NCBI GenBank assembly: GCA_910585385.1
Contig: CAJUDV010000021.1
Coordinates: 1 to 39,351, forward strand
Length of the DNA stretch: 39,351 nt
Direction: 5' to 3'
DNA from: an uncultured Oscillibacter sp.
Lineage (GTDB): Bacteria; Bacillota; Clostridia; Oscillospirales; Oscillospiraceae
Made by a program: the position numbers and the translations under genes. Below, in pieces: positions 21,955 through 32,098 of this stretch. The notes under the pieces were generated by a model. The model was given only the letters and a program-made list of their open reading frames with translations. It did no database searches and had not been told where the DNA came from. Position 1 is the first letter of the stretch, and the number at the start of each line of letters is the position of its first letter.

Positions 21955-23472
21955 ATGAACAAGACACCGACTACTCTGATTATTATGGACGGCTTCGGTA
22001 TGAGCGCCTCCGACGCGGGCAACGCGGTCCACGCCGCCAGAACGCCCCGGCTGGACCAGTTTTTCCAGGAGTTCGCCCACACGGAGCTGTCCGCCTCCGG
22101 GCTGGACGTGGGCCTGCCCGACGGGCAGATGGGCAACAGCGAGGTGGGCCACACCAACATCGGCGGCGGCCGGGTGGTCTTTCAGGACCTGCCCCGGATC
22201 TCCAAGTCCATCGCGGACGGGGACTTCTTCACCAACCCCGCCTACTGTCACGCCATGGACGCCTGCCTGGAAAAGGGCGCCGCACTCCACCTGATGGGCC
22301 TTTTGTCCGACGGCGGCGTTCACTCCCATCTCACCCACCTCTTCGCCCTCTTGAAGATGGCGAAGGACCGCGGCCTCACCCGGGTCTACATCCACGCCTT
22401 CCTGGACGGGCGGGACGTGTCCCCCACCTCCGGAGCGGATTTCGTGGCCCAGACTGTATCGGAGTGCGCCAAAATCGGCGTGGGCAAGATTGCCACCGTC
22501 ATGGGCCGCTACTACGCCATGGACCGCGACAAGCGCTGGGACCGGGTGGAGCAGGCCTATGACGCCATGGTCTACGGCGAGAGCGCCGTCTCCAACCCCG
22601 ATCCCACGGCCGCTGTGAAGGCCTCCTACGCCGCCGGGGTCACCGACGAGTTCGTGGAGCCCGTGGTCTGCGACAGCGAGGGCACCATCTCCGACAACGA
22701 CAGCGTCATCTTCTTCAACTTCCGGCCCGACCGGGCCCGGGAGATCACCCGCACCCTGGTGGACCCGGCCTTTGACGGCTTCACCCGCCAGTTCTTCCCC
22801 GTCACATTCGTGTGCAACACGGAGTACGACGCCACCATGCCAAACGTCCAGGTGGCCTATCCCCGCAACACCGTGAAAAACGGCCTGGGCGAGTATCTCA
22901 GTCAGATGGGTCTCACCCAGCTGCGCATCGCCGAGACGGAGAAGTACGCCCACGTCACCTTCTTCTTCAACGGCGGCAGCGAAACCGTCTTCCCCGGCGA
23001 GGACCGGGTGCTGGTCCCCTCCCCCAAGGTGGCCACCTATGACCTCCAGCCGGAGATGAGCGCCCCGGAGGTCTGCGCCAAGTGCGTGGAGCGCATTGAG
23101 TCCGGGGCTTACGACGTGGTGATTCTGAACTTTGCCAACTGCGACATGGTGGGCCACACCGGCGTGTTTGACGCCGCCGTCAAGGCTGTGGAGACCGTGG
23201 ACGAGTGTGTGGGCCGGGTGGTGGACGCCACGCTGAAAATGGGCGGCATCGCCATGATCACCGCCGACCACGGCAACGCCGAGCAGATGACGGAGCCCGA
23301 CGGCAGCCCCATGACCGCTCACACCACCAACCTGGTGCCCTTCATCCTCTGCGGCGCCGGCACGGAGCTGCGGACCGACGGCCGCCTGGCGGACATCGCC
23401 CCCACCATTCTGGACGTGATGGGCCTGGCCTGTCCCCCGGAGATGGACGGCAAGACGCTGATTGTGAAATAA
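21955..23472 (+). CDS. gpmI: 2,3-bisphosphoglycerate-independent phosphoglycerate mutase
   Basis: Interconverts 3- and 2-phosphoglycerate through a phosphoserine, with Mn. The 505-residue protein has the alkaline-phosphatase-fold metal site Asp12 (LIIMDGFG), the nucleophile Ser62 in GQMGNSEVGHTNIGGG, the iPGM-specific domain (about 80-310: SDGGVHSHLTHL, HAFLDGRDVSPTSG, GRYYAMDRDKRWDR, FFNFRPDRAREIT) and the second metal site with FANCDMVGHTG and TADHGNAE. The start has GAGAGG five bases upstream. It follows tpiA after 219 bases of palindromes. No promoter of its own is obvious, so read-through from tpiA is likely. Confidence 0.97.
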   Translation: MNKTPTTLIIMDGFGMSASDAGNAVHAARTPRLDQFFQEFAHTELSASGLDVGLPDGQMGNSEVGHTNIGGGRVVFQDLPRISKSIADGDFFTNPAYCHAMDACLEKGAALHLMGLLSDGGVHSHLTHLFALLKMAKDRGLTRVYIHAFLDGRDVSPTSGADFVAQTVSECAKIGVGKIATVMGRYYAMDRDKRWDRVEQAYDAMVYGESAVSNPDPTAAVKASYAAGVTDEFVEPVVCDSEGTISDNDSVIFFNFRPDRAREITRTLVDPAFDGFTRQFFPVTFVCNTEYDATMPNVQVAYPRNTVKNGLGEYLSQMGLTQLRIAETEKYAHVTFFFNGGSETVFPGEDRVLVPSPKVATYDLQPEMSAPEVCAKCVERIESGAYDVVILNFANCDMVGHTGVFDAAVKAVETVDECVGRVVDATLKMGGIAMITADHGNAEQMTEPDGSPMTAHTTNLVPFILCGAGTELRTDGRLADIAPTILDVMGLACPPEMDGKTLIVK

Positions 23473-23537
23473 AAATATCAGAGGCCGTACCCACCGCCTC
23501 AGCATGTATCTCTGCGGCCCAAACCGCCCGTTGGCCT

Positions 23538-23573
23538 CGTGAAAAAGCCTGAAATACATCCGGTATTTCCGCG
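23538..23573. repeat. Inverted repeat after gpmI
   Basis: GAAATAC-N5-GTATTTC (about 23550-23568) lies in a gene-free 170-base stretch that also contains AGGCC/GGCCT arms. No coding signal is seen there. Confidence 0.35.
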
Positions 23574-23642
23574 CTCTTTCTCCCTGCCGGCCGCGATTTT
23601 CACTCACAGATCCGGGGGCTTCGGCCCATGGCACAGCTTCTC

Positions 23643-23681
23643 AAAAAACCAGCGGGACGCTTACGCGTCCCGCTGGTTTTT
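23643..23681. terminator. Bidirectional terminator between gpmI and the SLH serine hydrolase
   Basis: A 17-pair stem (AAAAACCAGCGGGACGC and its complement, loop TTAC) with an A run on one side and a T run on the other, placed between two convergent genes. Confidence 0.9.
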
Positions 23682-23685
23682 CCTG

Positions 23686-25656
23686 TCAGGAGGGCTCCGC
23701 CGTCAGCTCATAGAAATACCGGGAGATGTCTCCGCATACCGCATAGATGCCGTTTGCGTCCCTGGCGGCGCTGGCGCCGGTGCTGAGCACCACAATGCCG
23801 TCCCCCGCCGCCGGGTCATAGGACATGAAATTATACACGCCGTAGGCGCTGCCGGTGTGGTAATACAGCCGGTCACGGCCATAGATGCCGTCCTGGCTTC
23901 GGAGCGGGAGGGCCTGATAGGTCCCATCGGACAGTATCTGGTCAAACCGGGTCTCCATCAGCTCCACAGACTCCTCGCTTAAAAGCCGCAGGCCCTGGTA
24001 GGTTCCGTCGTTGACCAGCAGGCCCAGCAGCTTCCCCAGGTCCTTGGCGCTGATGGTCAACCCTCCGGCAAAGGAGCTGCCGGAGTTCCCAGGGGCCGCG
24101 GGACGCTTATAGTTCCTCTGGCTCTCCGCGGAGCGGCCCACACTGCCGTCGTGCCGGTAGATGGTAACGAGCTTGTCGGTCCCCCGGATCTCACCGCCCT
24201 CAAAGGCGGCGTCGATCTCCATGACGGACCAGAGACTCTGATCTAATATGTTGTCCAGATAGTCCTTCCCCGCCAGCTCCAGGGTCATGCCCAGAACAGC
24301 AAAGCCGTAGTTGTTGTATCCCCAGGACCAGACGCTTCCGGGCTTCAGGCTGTTGTACTGATTGCCCCGCAGCCTGGCCTCCACGGCGCCTCTGCTCCGG
24401 GAGACATCATCGCCGTAGAGCGGGATGGAGGAGGTATGGCTCAGAAGGGAACGGACGCTTACAGGCGTATCCGGATAACGGGTATTTCCGGTGGAGATCC
24501 CCCAGTAATCGCCAATGCCGGCATCCAGGTCAATCACGCCCCTGTCCCGCAGGACCATGGCCGCCATGCCTACGCCTACCTTGCTCAAAGATGCCACCCG
24601 CATTTTGTGGTCGGCAGTCATGGGGTCCGCATTTTTTACAGCCCAGCCGCAGGCAAAGGAATCCGTCACCACGCCGTCCTCCAGCACGGCCACCTGGAGT
24701 CCAACGGCTCCGTACCTGGCGGCGATTTCCTCCACCTTGGCCCGCACCGCCTCGTGGTTGTCCGCAATCACGCTGTTTACGGCCTCCACCCCCAGCTTGC
24801 CAGCCAGCTCCACCGCCAGGGGTTCCCCGGTTTCCAGAGCGGCCAGCGCCGTCAGCGTCTGGGCCAGCTGCCACCGGTTTACCGGAATATTTGGAAAAAC
24901 AGTGTCAGAAATCATGCCCCGGAACAGTCCGGCCGCCAGGGCCGCGGATACCTCGGGAACCAACGCCTCCGGAACCGCTCCGCCGTCCCGGTAGTCCTCC
25001 AGAGACATCTGCGCCGCCGGCATCCGCTGTGGAGGCTCTCTCTGCAAAGCCGTCTCTTGCAGCTGCCGGGGGCTCTCCGGGGGCTGGTCCCTCTCCGCCC
25101 CGCCCGCCATATACCCGGCGTGGCGCGCCAGCATGACGGCCAGCTCCACGCGGGTTACCGGCCTCTGGGGCGCAAACACACTGGTCTCTGTGAAAGCGCC
25201 CTCCAGCACCCCCGCCTCCAGGGCCCAGGCCAAGGCCCCGGCAAACCAGTCCTCCGCTTGCACGTCTTCATACGTACCGGCATATTCCGGCGCGTCCTCG
25301 CCGCTCATGCGAAACATCGCCGCCGTGACAGCGGCCCGGGTCGCCAGTCCCTCCGGCCGGAATGTCTCTGTTCCGGCGCCTCCCAGAATTCCCTGATAGG
25401 CCATGTACCGCACACAATCCGCCCAGGCCTCTCCGCCGTCCACATCCGCAAAGGCCACCTTGCGGATGTCCTCCAGGCGCAAAGGCAGCGCCTCTTTTGG
25501 AACGTCTTCCGCCGGTACGGTGCCGGACAGCCGGTCCGGCGCCGCCTGCCCGGGCCGCTTCACGGAAGCCGCGCAGGCGATGATACACGCCCCGGCCAGG
25601 AGCAGGAGGCAGACCGGTTTTACGGCCTTCAATCCCGCGGTTTTTTTCCGGAACAT
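23686..25656 (-). CDS. Surface serine hydrolase (class C beta-lactamase/PBP4* type) with SLH repeats
   Basis: A 656-residue exported protein. The N-terminus has a hydrophobic export segment (KPVCLLLLAGACIIACAA) whose cysteines may allow lipid attachment, although the lipobox is not ideal. Residues about 60-290 hold three SLH-like repeats (VAFADVDGGEAWADCVRYMA, TYEDVQAEDWFAGALAWALE and a third near FPNIPVNRWQLAQTL). The C-terminal domain (about 300-650) is a serine hydrolase of the beta-lactamase/D-alanyl-D-alanine carboxypeptidase fold with Ser356-x-x-Lys359 (ASLSK), Tyr447-x-Asn449 (GYNNYG) and His600-Thr-Gly (YYHTGSAYG). It could trim D-amino-acid peptides in the wall, or be an esterase; true beta-lactamase activity is not implied. 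The start at 25656 has AGGAGAG seven bases upstream. Confidence 0.85.
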   Translation of the reverse strand: MFRKKTAGLKAVKPVCLLLLAGACIIACAASVKRPGQAAPDRLSGTVPAEDVPKEALPLRLEDIRKVAFADVDGGEAWADCVRYMAYQGILGGAGTETFRPEGLATRAAVTAAMFRMSGEDAPEYAGTYEDVQAEDWFAGALAWALEAGVLEGAFTETSVFAPQRPVTRVELAVMLARHAGYMAGGAERDQPPESPRQLQETALQREPPQRMPAAQMSLEDYRDGGAVPEALVPEVSAALAAGLFRGMISDTVFPNIPVNRWQLAQTLTALAALETGEPLAVELAGKLGVEAVNSVIADNHEAVRAKVEEIAARYGAVGLQVAVLEDGVVTDSFACGWAVKNADPMTADHKMRVASLSKVGVGMAAMVLRDRGVIDLDAGIGDYWGISTGNTRYPDTPVSVRSLLSHTSSIPLYGDDVSRSRGAVEARLRGNQYNSLKPGSVWSWGYNNYGFAVLGMTLELAGKDYLDNILDQSLWSVMEIDAAFEGGEIRGTDKLVTIYRHDGSVGRSAESQRNYKRPAAPGNSGSSFAGGLTISAKDLGKLLGLLVNDGTYQGLRLLSEESVELMETRFDQILSDGTYQALPLRSQDGIYGRDRLYYHTGSAYGVYNFMSYDPAAGDGIVVLSTGASAARDANGIYAVCGDISRYFYELTAEPS

Positions 25657-25671
25657 CTGGCATCTCTCCTC

Positions 25672-25700
25672 ATAGAGCGTACACGATGGTGTACGTTCCT
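25672..25700 (-). promoter_or_regulatory. Possible promoter of the serine hydrolase gene
   Basis: Minus strand TTGCAG, 17-bp spacer, TACGCT. The -10 match is weak and it lies very close to the start codon. Confidence 0.3.
25678..25695. promoter_or_regulatory. Palindrome over the serine hydrolase upstream region
   Basis: CGTACAC-N4-GTGTACG, seven-base perfect arms, 22 bases before the start codon. It fits an operator. Confidence 0.4.
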
Positions 25701-25841
25701 GCAAGAAAAATCCAGCTTGTGAAAATTCCGGAAATATGTTGAAATCTGTCGTTTTTTCTGGTAGAATACGTCTGTCGCAAGAAATTTTTTATTTACAAAA
25801 AAGTACACATTTTTGTAAAAGTCCCGTTCCTACAACATAAA

Positions 25842-25889
25842 ACAGCGGAACCGAACCGCCTTTCCGGCGTCCGGTTCCGCTGTGTTTTT
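25842..25889. terminator. Terminator after the stomatin gene
   Basis: ACAGCGGAACCG and CGGTTCCGCTGT (25842-25853, 25872-25883) enclose a second small stem. The minus strand continues TTTTATG and the plus strand GTTTTTTC, so both directions are possible; the gene it serves is the minus-strand stomatin. Confidence 0.7.
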
Positions 25890-25898
25890 TCGATTCTC

Positions 25899-26846
25899 TT
25901 ACTTCCCGCTCTTGGGTTCCTCCGTCTCAAAGACGGCCTTGGCGCTGGCCGCCAGGCCCGCCAGACCCTGAAGCTCCGAGGGGATGATGATCTTGGTGGC
26001 CCTGCCGTCCGCCACCTTCTGCATGGCCTCCAGGGCCTTGAGCTTCACCACCTGGTCGTTGGGGGCGGCGTCGTTCAGCAGTTTCAGGGAGTCCGCCAGC
26101 GCCTGCTGCACCTGCATGATGGCCTGGGCCTCCGCCTCGGCGGCCATGATCCGGGCCTCCTTCTCGCCCTCGGCCTTCAAGATGGCGGCCTGCTTGGCGG
26201 CGTCGGCCTTCAAAATGGCGGACTGCTTCTCGCCCTCGGCCACCAGAATCTGGGACTGCTTGGTGCCCTCGGCCTGGAGGATGGACTCCCGGCGCTCCCG
26301 CTCCGCCTTCATCTGCTTCTCCATGGCGTTCTGGATCTCCTTGGGCGGAATGATGTTTTTCAGCTCCACCCGGTTGACCTTAATGCCCCAGGGGTCCGTG
26401 GCCTCGTCCAGAATGGCCCGCATCCGGGAGTTGATGATGTCACGGCTGGTGAGGGACTGGTCCAGCTCCATGTCGCCGATGATGTTCCGGAGGGTGGTGG
26501 CCGTCAGGTTTTCAATGGCGTTCATGGGGTGCTCCACACCGTAGGTATAGAGCTTGGGATCGGTGATCTGGAAATAGATCACCGTGTCGATCTGCATGGT
26601 GACATTGTCCTTGGTGATGACGGGCTGGGGGGCGAAATCTGCCACCTGCTCTTTCAGGGACACTTTCTTGGCCACGCGCTCAATAAAGGGGACTTTCAGG
26701 TGCAGTCCCACGTTCCAAACGGCCCGGAAGGCGCCCAGCCGCTCCACCACATAGGCCCGGGACTGCTGGACGATGACGATGTTGCTGATCAAGAGGATCA
26801 AAATCAGCACCACCAGGACGACCACCGCAATGACTCCAAAGTTCAT
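25899..26846 (-). CDS. SPFH-domain (stomatin/prohibitin-like) membrane protein
   Basis: A 315-residue protein with one N-terminal transmembrane helix (VIAVVVLVVLILILLISNIV), an SPFH/band-7 domain (about 25-190, with YVVERLGAFRAVWNVGLHLKVPFIE in outline and IIPPKEIQNAMEKQMKAERERR) and a long coiled coil with repeated AEGEKQSAILKADAAKQ units, then a short tail. Such proteins form oligomeric membrane microdomains and protect or control membrane proteins. It overlaps the upstream nfeD-like gene by four bases (ATGA), a pairing conserved across bacteria. GGAGG lies seven bases before the start, inside nfeD. Confidence 0.93.
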   Translation of the reverse strand: MNFGVIAVVVLVVLILILLISNIVIVQQSRAYVVERLGAFRAVWNVGLHLKVPFIERVAKKVSLKEQVADFAPQPVITKDNVTMQIDTVIYFQITDPKLYTYGVEHPMNAIENLTATTLRNIIGDMELDQSLTSRDIINSRMRAILDEATDPWGIKVNRVELKNIIPPKEIQNAMEKQMKAERERRESILQAEGTKQSQILVAEGEKQSAILKADAAKQAAILKAEGEKEARIMAAEAEAQAIMQVQQALADSLKLLNDAAPNDQVVKLKALEAMQKVADGRATKIIIPSELQGLAGLAASAKAVFETEEPKSGK

Positions 26847-27289
26847 GATACTACCTCCGCTTTTTCCTCAGATTTTTTTACAAAGAGCTTCACGCCCTCC
26901 ATTCGCTGAATCTGCACGCGGCTTCCGGCGGGGATCACCTCTCCCCCGGCGCTGCGGGCGGTCCAGGTCTTGCCGTCCACATACACCGCGCCGGTGGCGG
27001 CGTCGTTGTCGATGTCCTCCGTCACGCCGGCGGTTCTGCCGATCACCCGGTCCAGGTTGGTGGGCTCATGGCGGCTCCTTCCAAAGCGTGCCACCAGCGG
27101 ACGGGTCACTGCCAGGGCCAGGGCGGACACCGCCGCAAAGATCACCAGCTGGAACGTCACGTTCAGTCCGCCTAAGGCGGCGAAAAACGCCCCCAGGGAC
27201 CCCACCGCAAACCACACGGACACGAGACCCGCCGTAGCCGCCTCCACCGCGCCGAAGAGAACGGCCGCGCACAGCCATAACCACATCAT
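26843..27289 (-). CDS. NfeD-like membrane protein
   Basis: A 148-residue protein of the short NfeD type (no protease domain): two to three transmembrane helices (MWLWLCAAVLFGAVEAATAG, VSVWFAVGSLGAFFAALGG, FQLVIFAAVSALALAVTRPL) and a C-terminal OB-fold (about 80-145, VIGRTAGVTEDIDNDAATG, VYVDGKTWTARSAGGEVIPAG). NfeD proteins partner the SPFH protein encoded immediately downstream; the two are translationally coupled. The start at 27289 (a Met-Met start) has AGGAGG nine bases upstream. Confidence 0.92.
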   Translation of the reverse strand: MMWLWLCAAVLFGAVEAATAGLVSVWFAVGSLGAFFAALGGLNVTFQLVIFAAVSALALAVTRPLVARFGRSRHEPTNLDRVIGRTAGVTEDIDNDAATGAVYVDGKTWTARSAGGEVIPAGSRVQIQRMEGVKLFVKKSEEKAEVVS

Positions 27290-27337
27290 ATCAAGCTGCC
27301 TCCTCTCGCCAAAAAGGTCTTGCTGTTTTGTAATTGT

Positions 27338-27346
27338 ATTATAGCA
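27338..27346 (-). promoter_or_regulatory. Extended -10 promoter of the nfeD-stomatin operon
   Basis: Minus strand TGCTATAAT, with TATAAT at 27338-27343; no good -35 box at 17 bp. Confidence 0.6.
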
Positions 27347-27487
27347 TACTCAGAAAAGAATTTCATTTCAATTCGGTAACAATTCCAAATTGGATATTTT
27401 TAGAAATTTTGAACGAGACGGGACGCCTTCAGGGGCGGGGAAAGAAACACAGCCCATCCCATTTTCGCTGAAATTCCTCTATATTAT

Positions 27488-27516
27488 TTGACATTTCTCA
27501 CCGGGAATGATATTTT
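27488..27516 (+). promoter_or_regulatory. Promoter of the rRNA methyltransferase gene
   Basis: Plus strand consensus TTGACA (27488-27493), 17-bp spacer, TATTTT (27511-27516). Confidence 0.65.
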
Positions 27517-27542
27517 TGTAGAAAAAAGAAGGAGCTCTTTCT

Positions 27543-28652
27543 ATGAGATTGACTGTCCCTTGTCTCTTTGGCTTGGAAAGCCTGGTCTCTGACGAGATGA
27601 AACGACTGCATCTAAACGATGTCCGGGCCGAAAACGGCCGCATCCACTGTGAAGGGAATATGCTTGACATTGCCAGGCTGAATTTGAACCTCCGCTGCGG
27701 AGCGCGGGTATTGATGGAGCTGGGCTCCTTCCCCGCGCCGGATTTTGAGGCGCTGTTTCAAGGCGTGCTGGCCCTGCCCTGGGAGGACTACATCCCCCGG
27801 GACGGGGAATTCCCTGTGAAAGGCTACTCCTTGACATCCGCTCTCCACTCGGTTCCCGCCTGCCAGGCCATTGTCAAAAAGGCCGCCGCCAAACGGCTGG
27901 GAGGCGTCTACGGCTGCGAGACCCTGCCGGAGACCGGCAGCCGCTATCAAATTCAGTTCGCCATCATCAAGGACACCGCCTCCCTGTATCTGGACACCTC
28001 CGGCGAGGGGCTGTACAAGCGGGGCTACCGGGCCAAAAACATGGGCGCCCCCCTGCGGGAGACCCTGGCGGCGGCCCTGGTGACCCTGTCCCGCTACCGG
28101 GGGCGGGACCCTTTCTGCGACCCCTTCTGCGGCAGCGGCACCATTCCCATTGAGGCGGCGCTCATCGCCAAAAACCGGGCCCCGGGGCTGGACCGCTCTT
28201 TTGCCGCCCAGCGGTGGCGGAATATGGACAGCGGCCTCTGGCTGGAGGCGGCGGAGGAGGCCCAGGACCGGGAATTCCACGGGACCTATGACATCTGGGG
28301 CGGAGACATCGACCCCGCCGCCGTGGAGCTGGCCCGCCACAACGCGGAGGTGGCCGGGGTGGAGGACTGCGTCCGTTTTGAGCCCGCGGACGCCGGAAAA
28401 TTCCGCCGGGACAGCCAGTACGGCCAGCTGGTGACCAACCCGCCCTACGGCGAACGGCTGTTGGAGAAACAGGAGGCCGAGGCCCTGTACCGCAGCTTCG
28501 GCCAGGCCCACCGGACCCTGCCGCCCAAATGGCGGACGGTGGTGCTGTCCTCCCACACGGAGTTTGAGCGGTGCTTCGGCCGGCCCGCGGATAAGAAACG
28601 GAAGCTCTACAACGGGATGCTGAAATGCGACGCGTTTCTATACGGAAGATAA
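27543..28652 (+). CDS. THUMP-domain class I RNA methyltransferase (RlmL N-terminal/YpsC type)
   Basis: A 369-residue SAM-dependent enzyme, probably making m2G in 23S rRNA. It starts with a ferredoxin-like/THUMP RNA-binding region (about 1-155: VPCLFGLESLVSDEMKRLHL, LYLDTSGEGLYKRGYR) followed by a Rossmann methyltransferase domain (LRETLAAALVTLSRY, DPFCGSGTIPIEAALIA for SAM binding, and the NPPYGERL catalytic motif of N2-guanine and N6-adenine methylases). The C-terminal fusion with RlmK found in E. coli RlmL is absent, as usual in Firmicutes. The start has AAGGAG eight bases upstream. It is followed 50 bases later by a lipid kinase gene that has its own promoter. Confidence 0.92.
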   Translation: MRLTVPCLFGLESLVSDEMKRLHLNDVRAENGRIHCEGNMLDIARLNLNLRCGARVLMELGSFPAPDFEALFQGVLALPWEDYIPRDGEFPVKGYSLTSALHSVPACQAIVKKAAAKRLGGVYGCETLPETGSRYQIQFAIIKDTASLYLDTSGEGLYKRGYRAKNMGAPLRETLAAALVTLSRYRGRDPFCDPFCGSGTIPIEAALIAKNRAPGLDRSFAAQRWRNMDSGLWLEAAEEAQDREFHGTYDIWGGDIDPAAVELARHNAEVAGVEDCVRFEPADAGKFRRDSQYGQLVTNPPYGERLLEKQEAEALYRSFGQAHRTLPPKWRTVVLSSHTEFERCFGRPADKKRKLYNGMLKCDAFLYGR

Positions 28653-28656
28653 TTTT

Positions 28657-28684
28657 TTGACAGGATAATACATAAAATTATCAA
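28657..28684 (+). promoter_or_regulatory. Promoter of the lipid kinase gene
   Basis: TTGACA (28657-28662), 16-bp spacer, TATCAA (28679-28684), only about 18 bases before the start codon, so the leader would be very short. Confidence 0.5.
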
Positions 28685-28702
28685 ACAGAAGGGGGCCTGT
28701 CC

Positions 28703-29629
28703 ATGCGTCACGTCTTCATTATCAACCCCCGCGCGGGGAAACGGGACCAAACCGCCCGTATCTACCAGATGGCGGACCGCCTGCGCGCCCTTCACGGGCT
28801 GGACTGCGCCTGCATGCTGACGGACCGGCCCGGCGGCGCCACGGAGATGGCCCGCCGCCTGGCGGAGAGCGGCGCGGCACTGCGAGTCTACGCCTGCGGC
28901 GGGGACGGCACCGTCTCCGAGGTGGCCAACGGCCTGGCGGGCTTTTCCAACGCCGCCATGACCTGTGTTCCCGCCGGGACCGGCAACGACTTCCTGAAAA
29001 ACTTCGGGCCGGACCTGGAGAAGTTCCGGGACGCGGAAAACCTGTGGGACGGCCCGGTATTCCCTCTGGACCTCATCGACTGCAACGGGCGGTACTGCCT
29101 CACCATCGCCTGCAACGGCGTTGACGCCCAGGTGGCGGAAGGAGTTCACCTTTACAGCCGTTCCCCGCTCTTGAACGGGCGGGGCAGCTATCTTGCGTCG
29201 GTGGCGGCCAACTTCCTTCTGCGGGACATCGGGTACCACTGGACCGTCACCCTGGACGGCGAGGCCGCAGAGGGGGACTTCGCCCTGGTGTCCGTGTGCA
29301 ACGGCCGCCACTACGGCGGCGGCTCCACGCCGGTGCCGGAGGCCCGGATGGACGACGGCGTTCTCAACACCATTCTGGTCCGCAAAATCAGCAAGCTGTC
29401 CTTCGCCCGCCTGTTCCGGGTCTACTCCGCCGGAAACTATCGGCAGCTCCCAACGGTTGCCCGGTCTGTGACGGCCCGGGAGATCCGCATCCGGTCGGAG
29501 GCGGAGGAGATTGTCACCTGTCTGGACGGGGAGTGCTTCCGAAGCCGCGAGGTGGTCCTGCGTCTGGCGGACAAGCGGGTGAATTTCTTCGGCCCCAAGG
29601 GCTGCGATCCCAACGCCACGGCGTGCTGA
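28703..29629 (+). CDS. Diacylglycerol/lipid kinase family protein
   Basis: A 308-residue soluble kinase of the DagK/YegS fold. The catalytic domain begins HVFIINPRAGKR, carries the nucleotide-binding GGDGTVSEVANGL and the conserved PAGTGNDFLKNFG, and the C-terminal beta domain includes GGGSTPVPEARMDDGVL with the charged network typical of DagB-like enzymes. Products are phosphatidic acid or related lipid phosphates recycled at the membrane; the exact substrate is not determined. The start has GGGGG seven bases upstream. The gene is followed by the groES promoter, with no clear terminator between. Confidence 0.92.
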   Translation: MRHVFIINPRAGKRDQTARIYQMADRLRALHGLDCACMLTDRPGGATEMARRLAESGAALRVYACGGDGTVSEVANGLAGFSNAAMTCVPAGTGNDFLKNFGPDLEKFRDAENLWDGPVFPLDLIDCNGRYCLTIACNGVDAQVAEGVHLYSRSPLLNGRGSYLASVAANFLLRDIGYHWTVTLDGEAAEGDFALVSVCNGRHYGGGSTPVPEARMDDGVLNTILVRKISKLSFARLFRVYSAGNYRQLPTVARSVTAREIRIRSEAEEIVTCLDGECFRSREVVLRLADKRVNFFGPKGCDPNATAC

Positions 29630-29703
29630 AAAGAGAGCATGAAAAATTGCCCTGGAATTTTCCGCTCTTTTTGGAAATTCACAAAATCTTCATAGATACC
29701 CCC

Positions 29704-29732
29704 TTTACAAACCGGATTGATTGCGCTATGAT
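29704..29732 (+). promoter_or_regulatory. Promoter of groESL
   Basis: TTTACA (29704-29709), 17-bp spacer, TATGAT (29727-29732). The start point falls in the CIRCE element. Confidence 0.85.
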
Positions 29733-29739
29733 AACACCG

Positions 29740-29766
29740 TTAGCACTCAGAGGACAAGAGTGCTAA
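29740..29766. promoter_or_regulatory. CIRCE element, HrcA operator
   Basis: TTAGCACTC-N9-GAGTGCTAA, an exact match to the consensus, directly downstream of the -10 box. HrcA bound here represses the operon until heat shock titrates GroEL. Confidence 0.97.
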
Positions 29767-29815
29767 CGGTGCGATTGTTTTTTCAAACTTTTGATATTAT
29801 AAGGAGGAACCCGAC

Positions 29816-30100
29816 ATGAAACTCACCCCGCTTGCAGACCGCGTCATTTTGAAGATGGTGGAGGCCGAGGAGACCACCAAGGGCGGCATCATCCTCACCG
29901 GCTCCGCAAAGGAGAAGCCCTCCGTGGCGGAGGTCATCTACGTAGGCCCCGGCGGCACCGTGGACGGCAAGGAAGTCACCATGACCGTAAAGCCTGGCGA
30001 CAAGGTCATCACCAGCCAGTACGCCGGCACCAAGGTCACCCTGGAGGACGTGGAATACGTGGTGGTCCGGCAGAACGACATTCTGGCCATCGTGGAGTGA
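29816..30100 (+). CDS. groES: Co-chaperonin GroES
   Basis: A 94-residue cap protein for the GroEL chamber. It has the family pattern LTPLADRVILKMVEAEETTKGGIIL with the mobile-loop region GIILTGSAKEKP, then VIYVGPGG and VVRQNDILAIVE. Ribosome binding site AAGGAGG seven bases before the start. First gene of the HrcA-controlled operon, with about 50 bases of leader after CIRCE. Confidence 0.97.
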   Translation: MKLTPLADRVILKMVEAEETTKGGIILTGSAKEKPSVAEVIYVGPGGTVDGKEVTMTVKPGDKVITSQYAGTKVTLEDVEYVVVRQNDILAIVE

Positions 30101-30105
30101 TTCGA

Positions 30106-30152
30106 AGGGGAGCTGGCTCCCCTCTGCGGAGAAACCAAGGGCTTCGGCCCCT
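30106..30152 (+). repeat. Intercistronic hairpins between groES and groEL
   Basis: AGGGGAGC-TG-GCTCCCCT (30106-30123) and a second stem around GGGC-TTCG-GCCC (about 30133-30152). No U tract; they may set different groES and groEL mRNA levels by processing. Confidence 0.45.
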
Positions 30153-30207
30153 GGACCCCTGAAAAAGTTCTCTTAAATTTCATCTTCTTAATTTGGAGGT
30201 TTTTATC

Positions 30208-31833
<1,626 letters not shown>

Positions 31834-31862
31834 GCGGCGGTCCCGCCAAACAAAAGATTTTC

Positions 31863-31899
31863 AAGCCGGCGCACAGATGTGCGCCGGCTTCTCTTTTTC
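31863..31899 (+). terminator. Terminator of groESL
   Basis: AAGCCGGCGCAC-AGAT-GTGCGCCGGCTT followed by CTCTTTTTC. Confidence 0.9.
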
Positions 31900-32033
31900 A
31901 TTTCCTCCCCGGAATCGTCGGGCAGAAGCGGGGCAGGAACCTCCTCTGTGGGGCCTGGTCCCCTGACCAGGCCATCTCCCCGCAAATGTTTAGTCAGTGG
32001 AGAAAAGCGGACGCTCCTCTCTTAAAAAAGTCC

Positions 32034-32064
32034 TTGACATAGAGTGGGCTCCAGGTAGTACACT
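32034..32064 (+). promoter_or_regulatory. MerR-type promoter with 19-bp spacer
   Basis: TTGACA (32034-32039) and TACACT (32059-32064) are 19 bp apart, too far for normal sigma-A use but typical of promoters that MerR-family activators untwist. The spacer contains the dyad TAGAG-TGGG-CTCCA, like AdhR-type operators. A MerR gene is the second gene of the operon. Confidence 0.75.
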
Positions 32065-32098
32065 CTTCTTAACATATCCAAAAAGGAGATTGGAAATC

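Noticed and set aside
25899..26846. HflC/HflK protease regulator instead of stomatin
   Set aside because: The protein is a single gene coupled to an NfeD-like partner, not an HflK-HflC pair, and has the stomatin-type coiled-coil tail.
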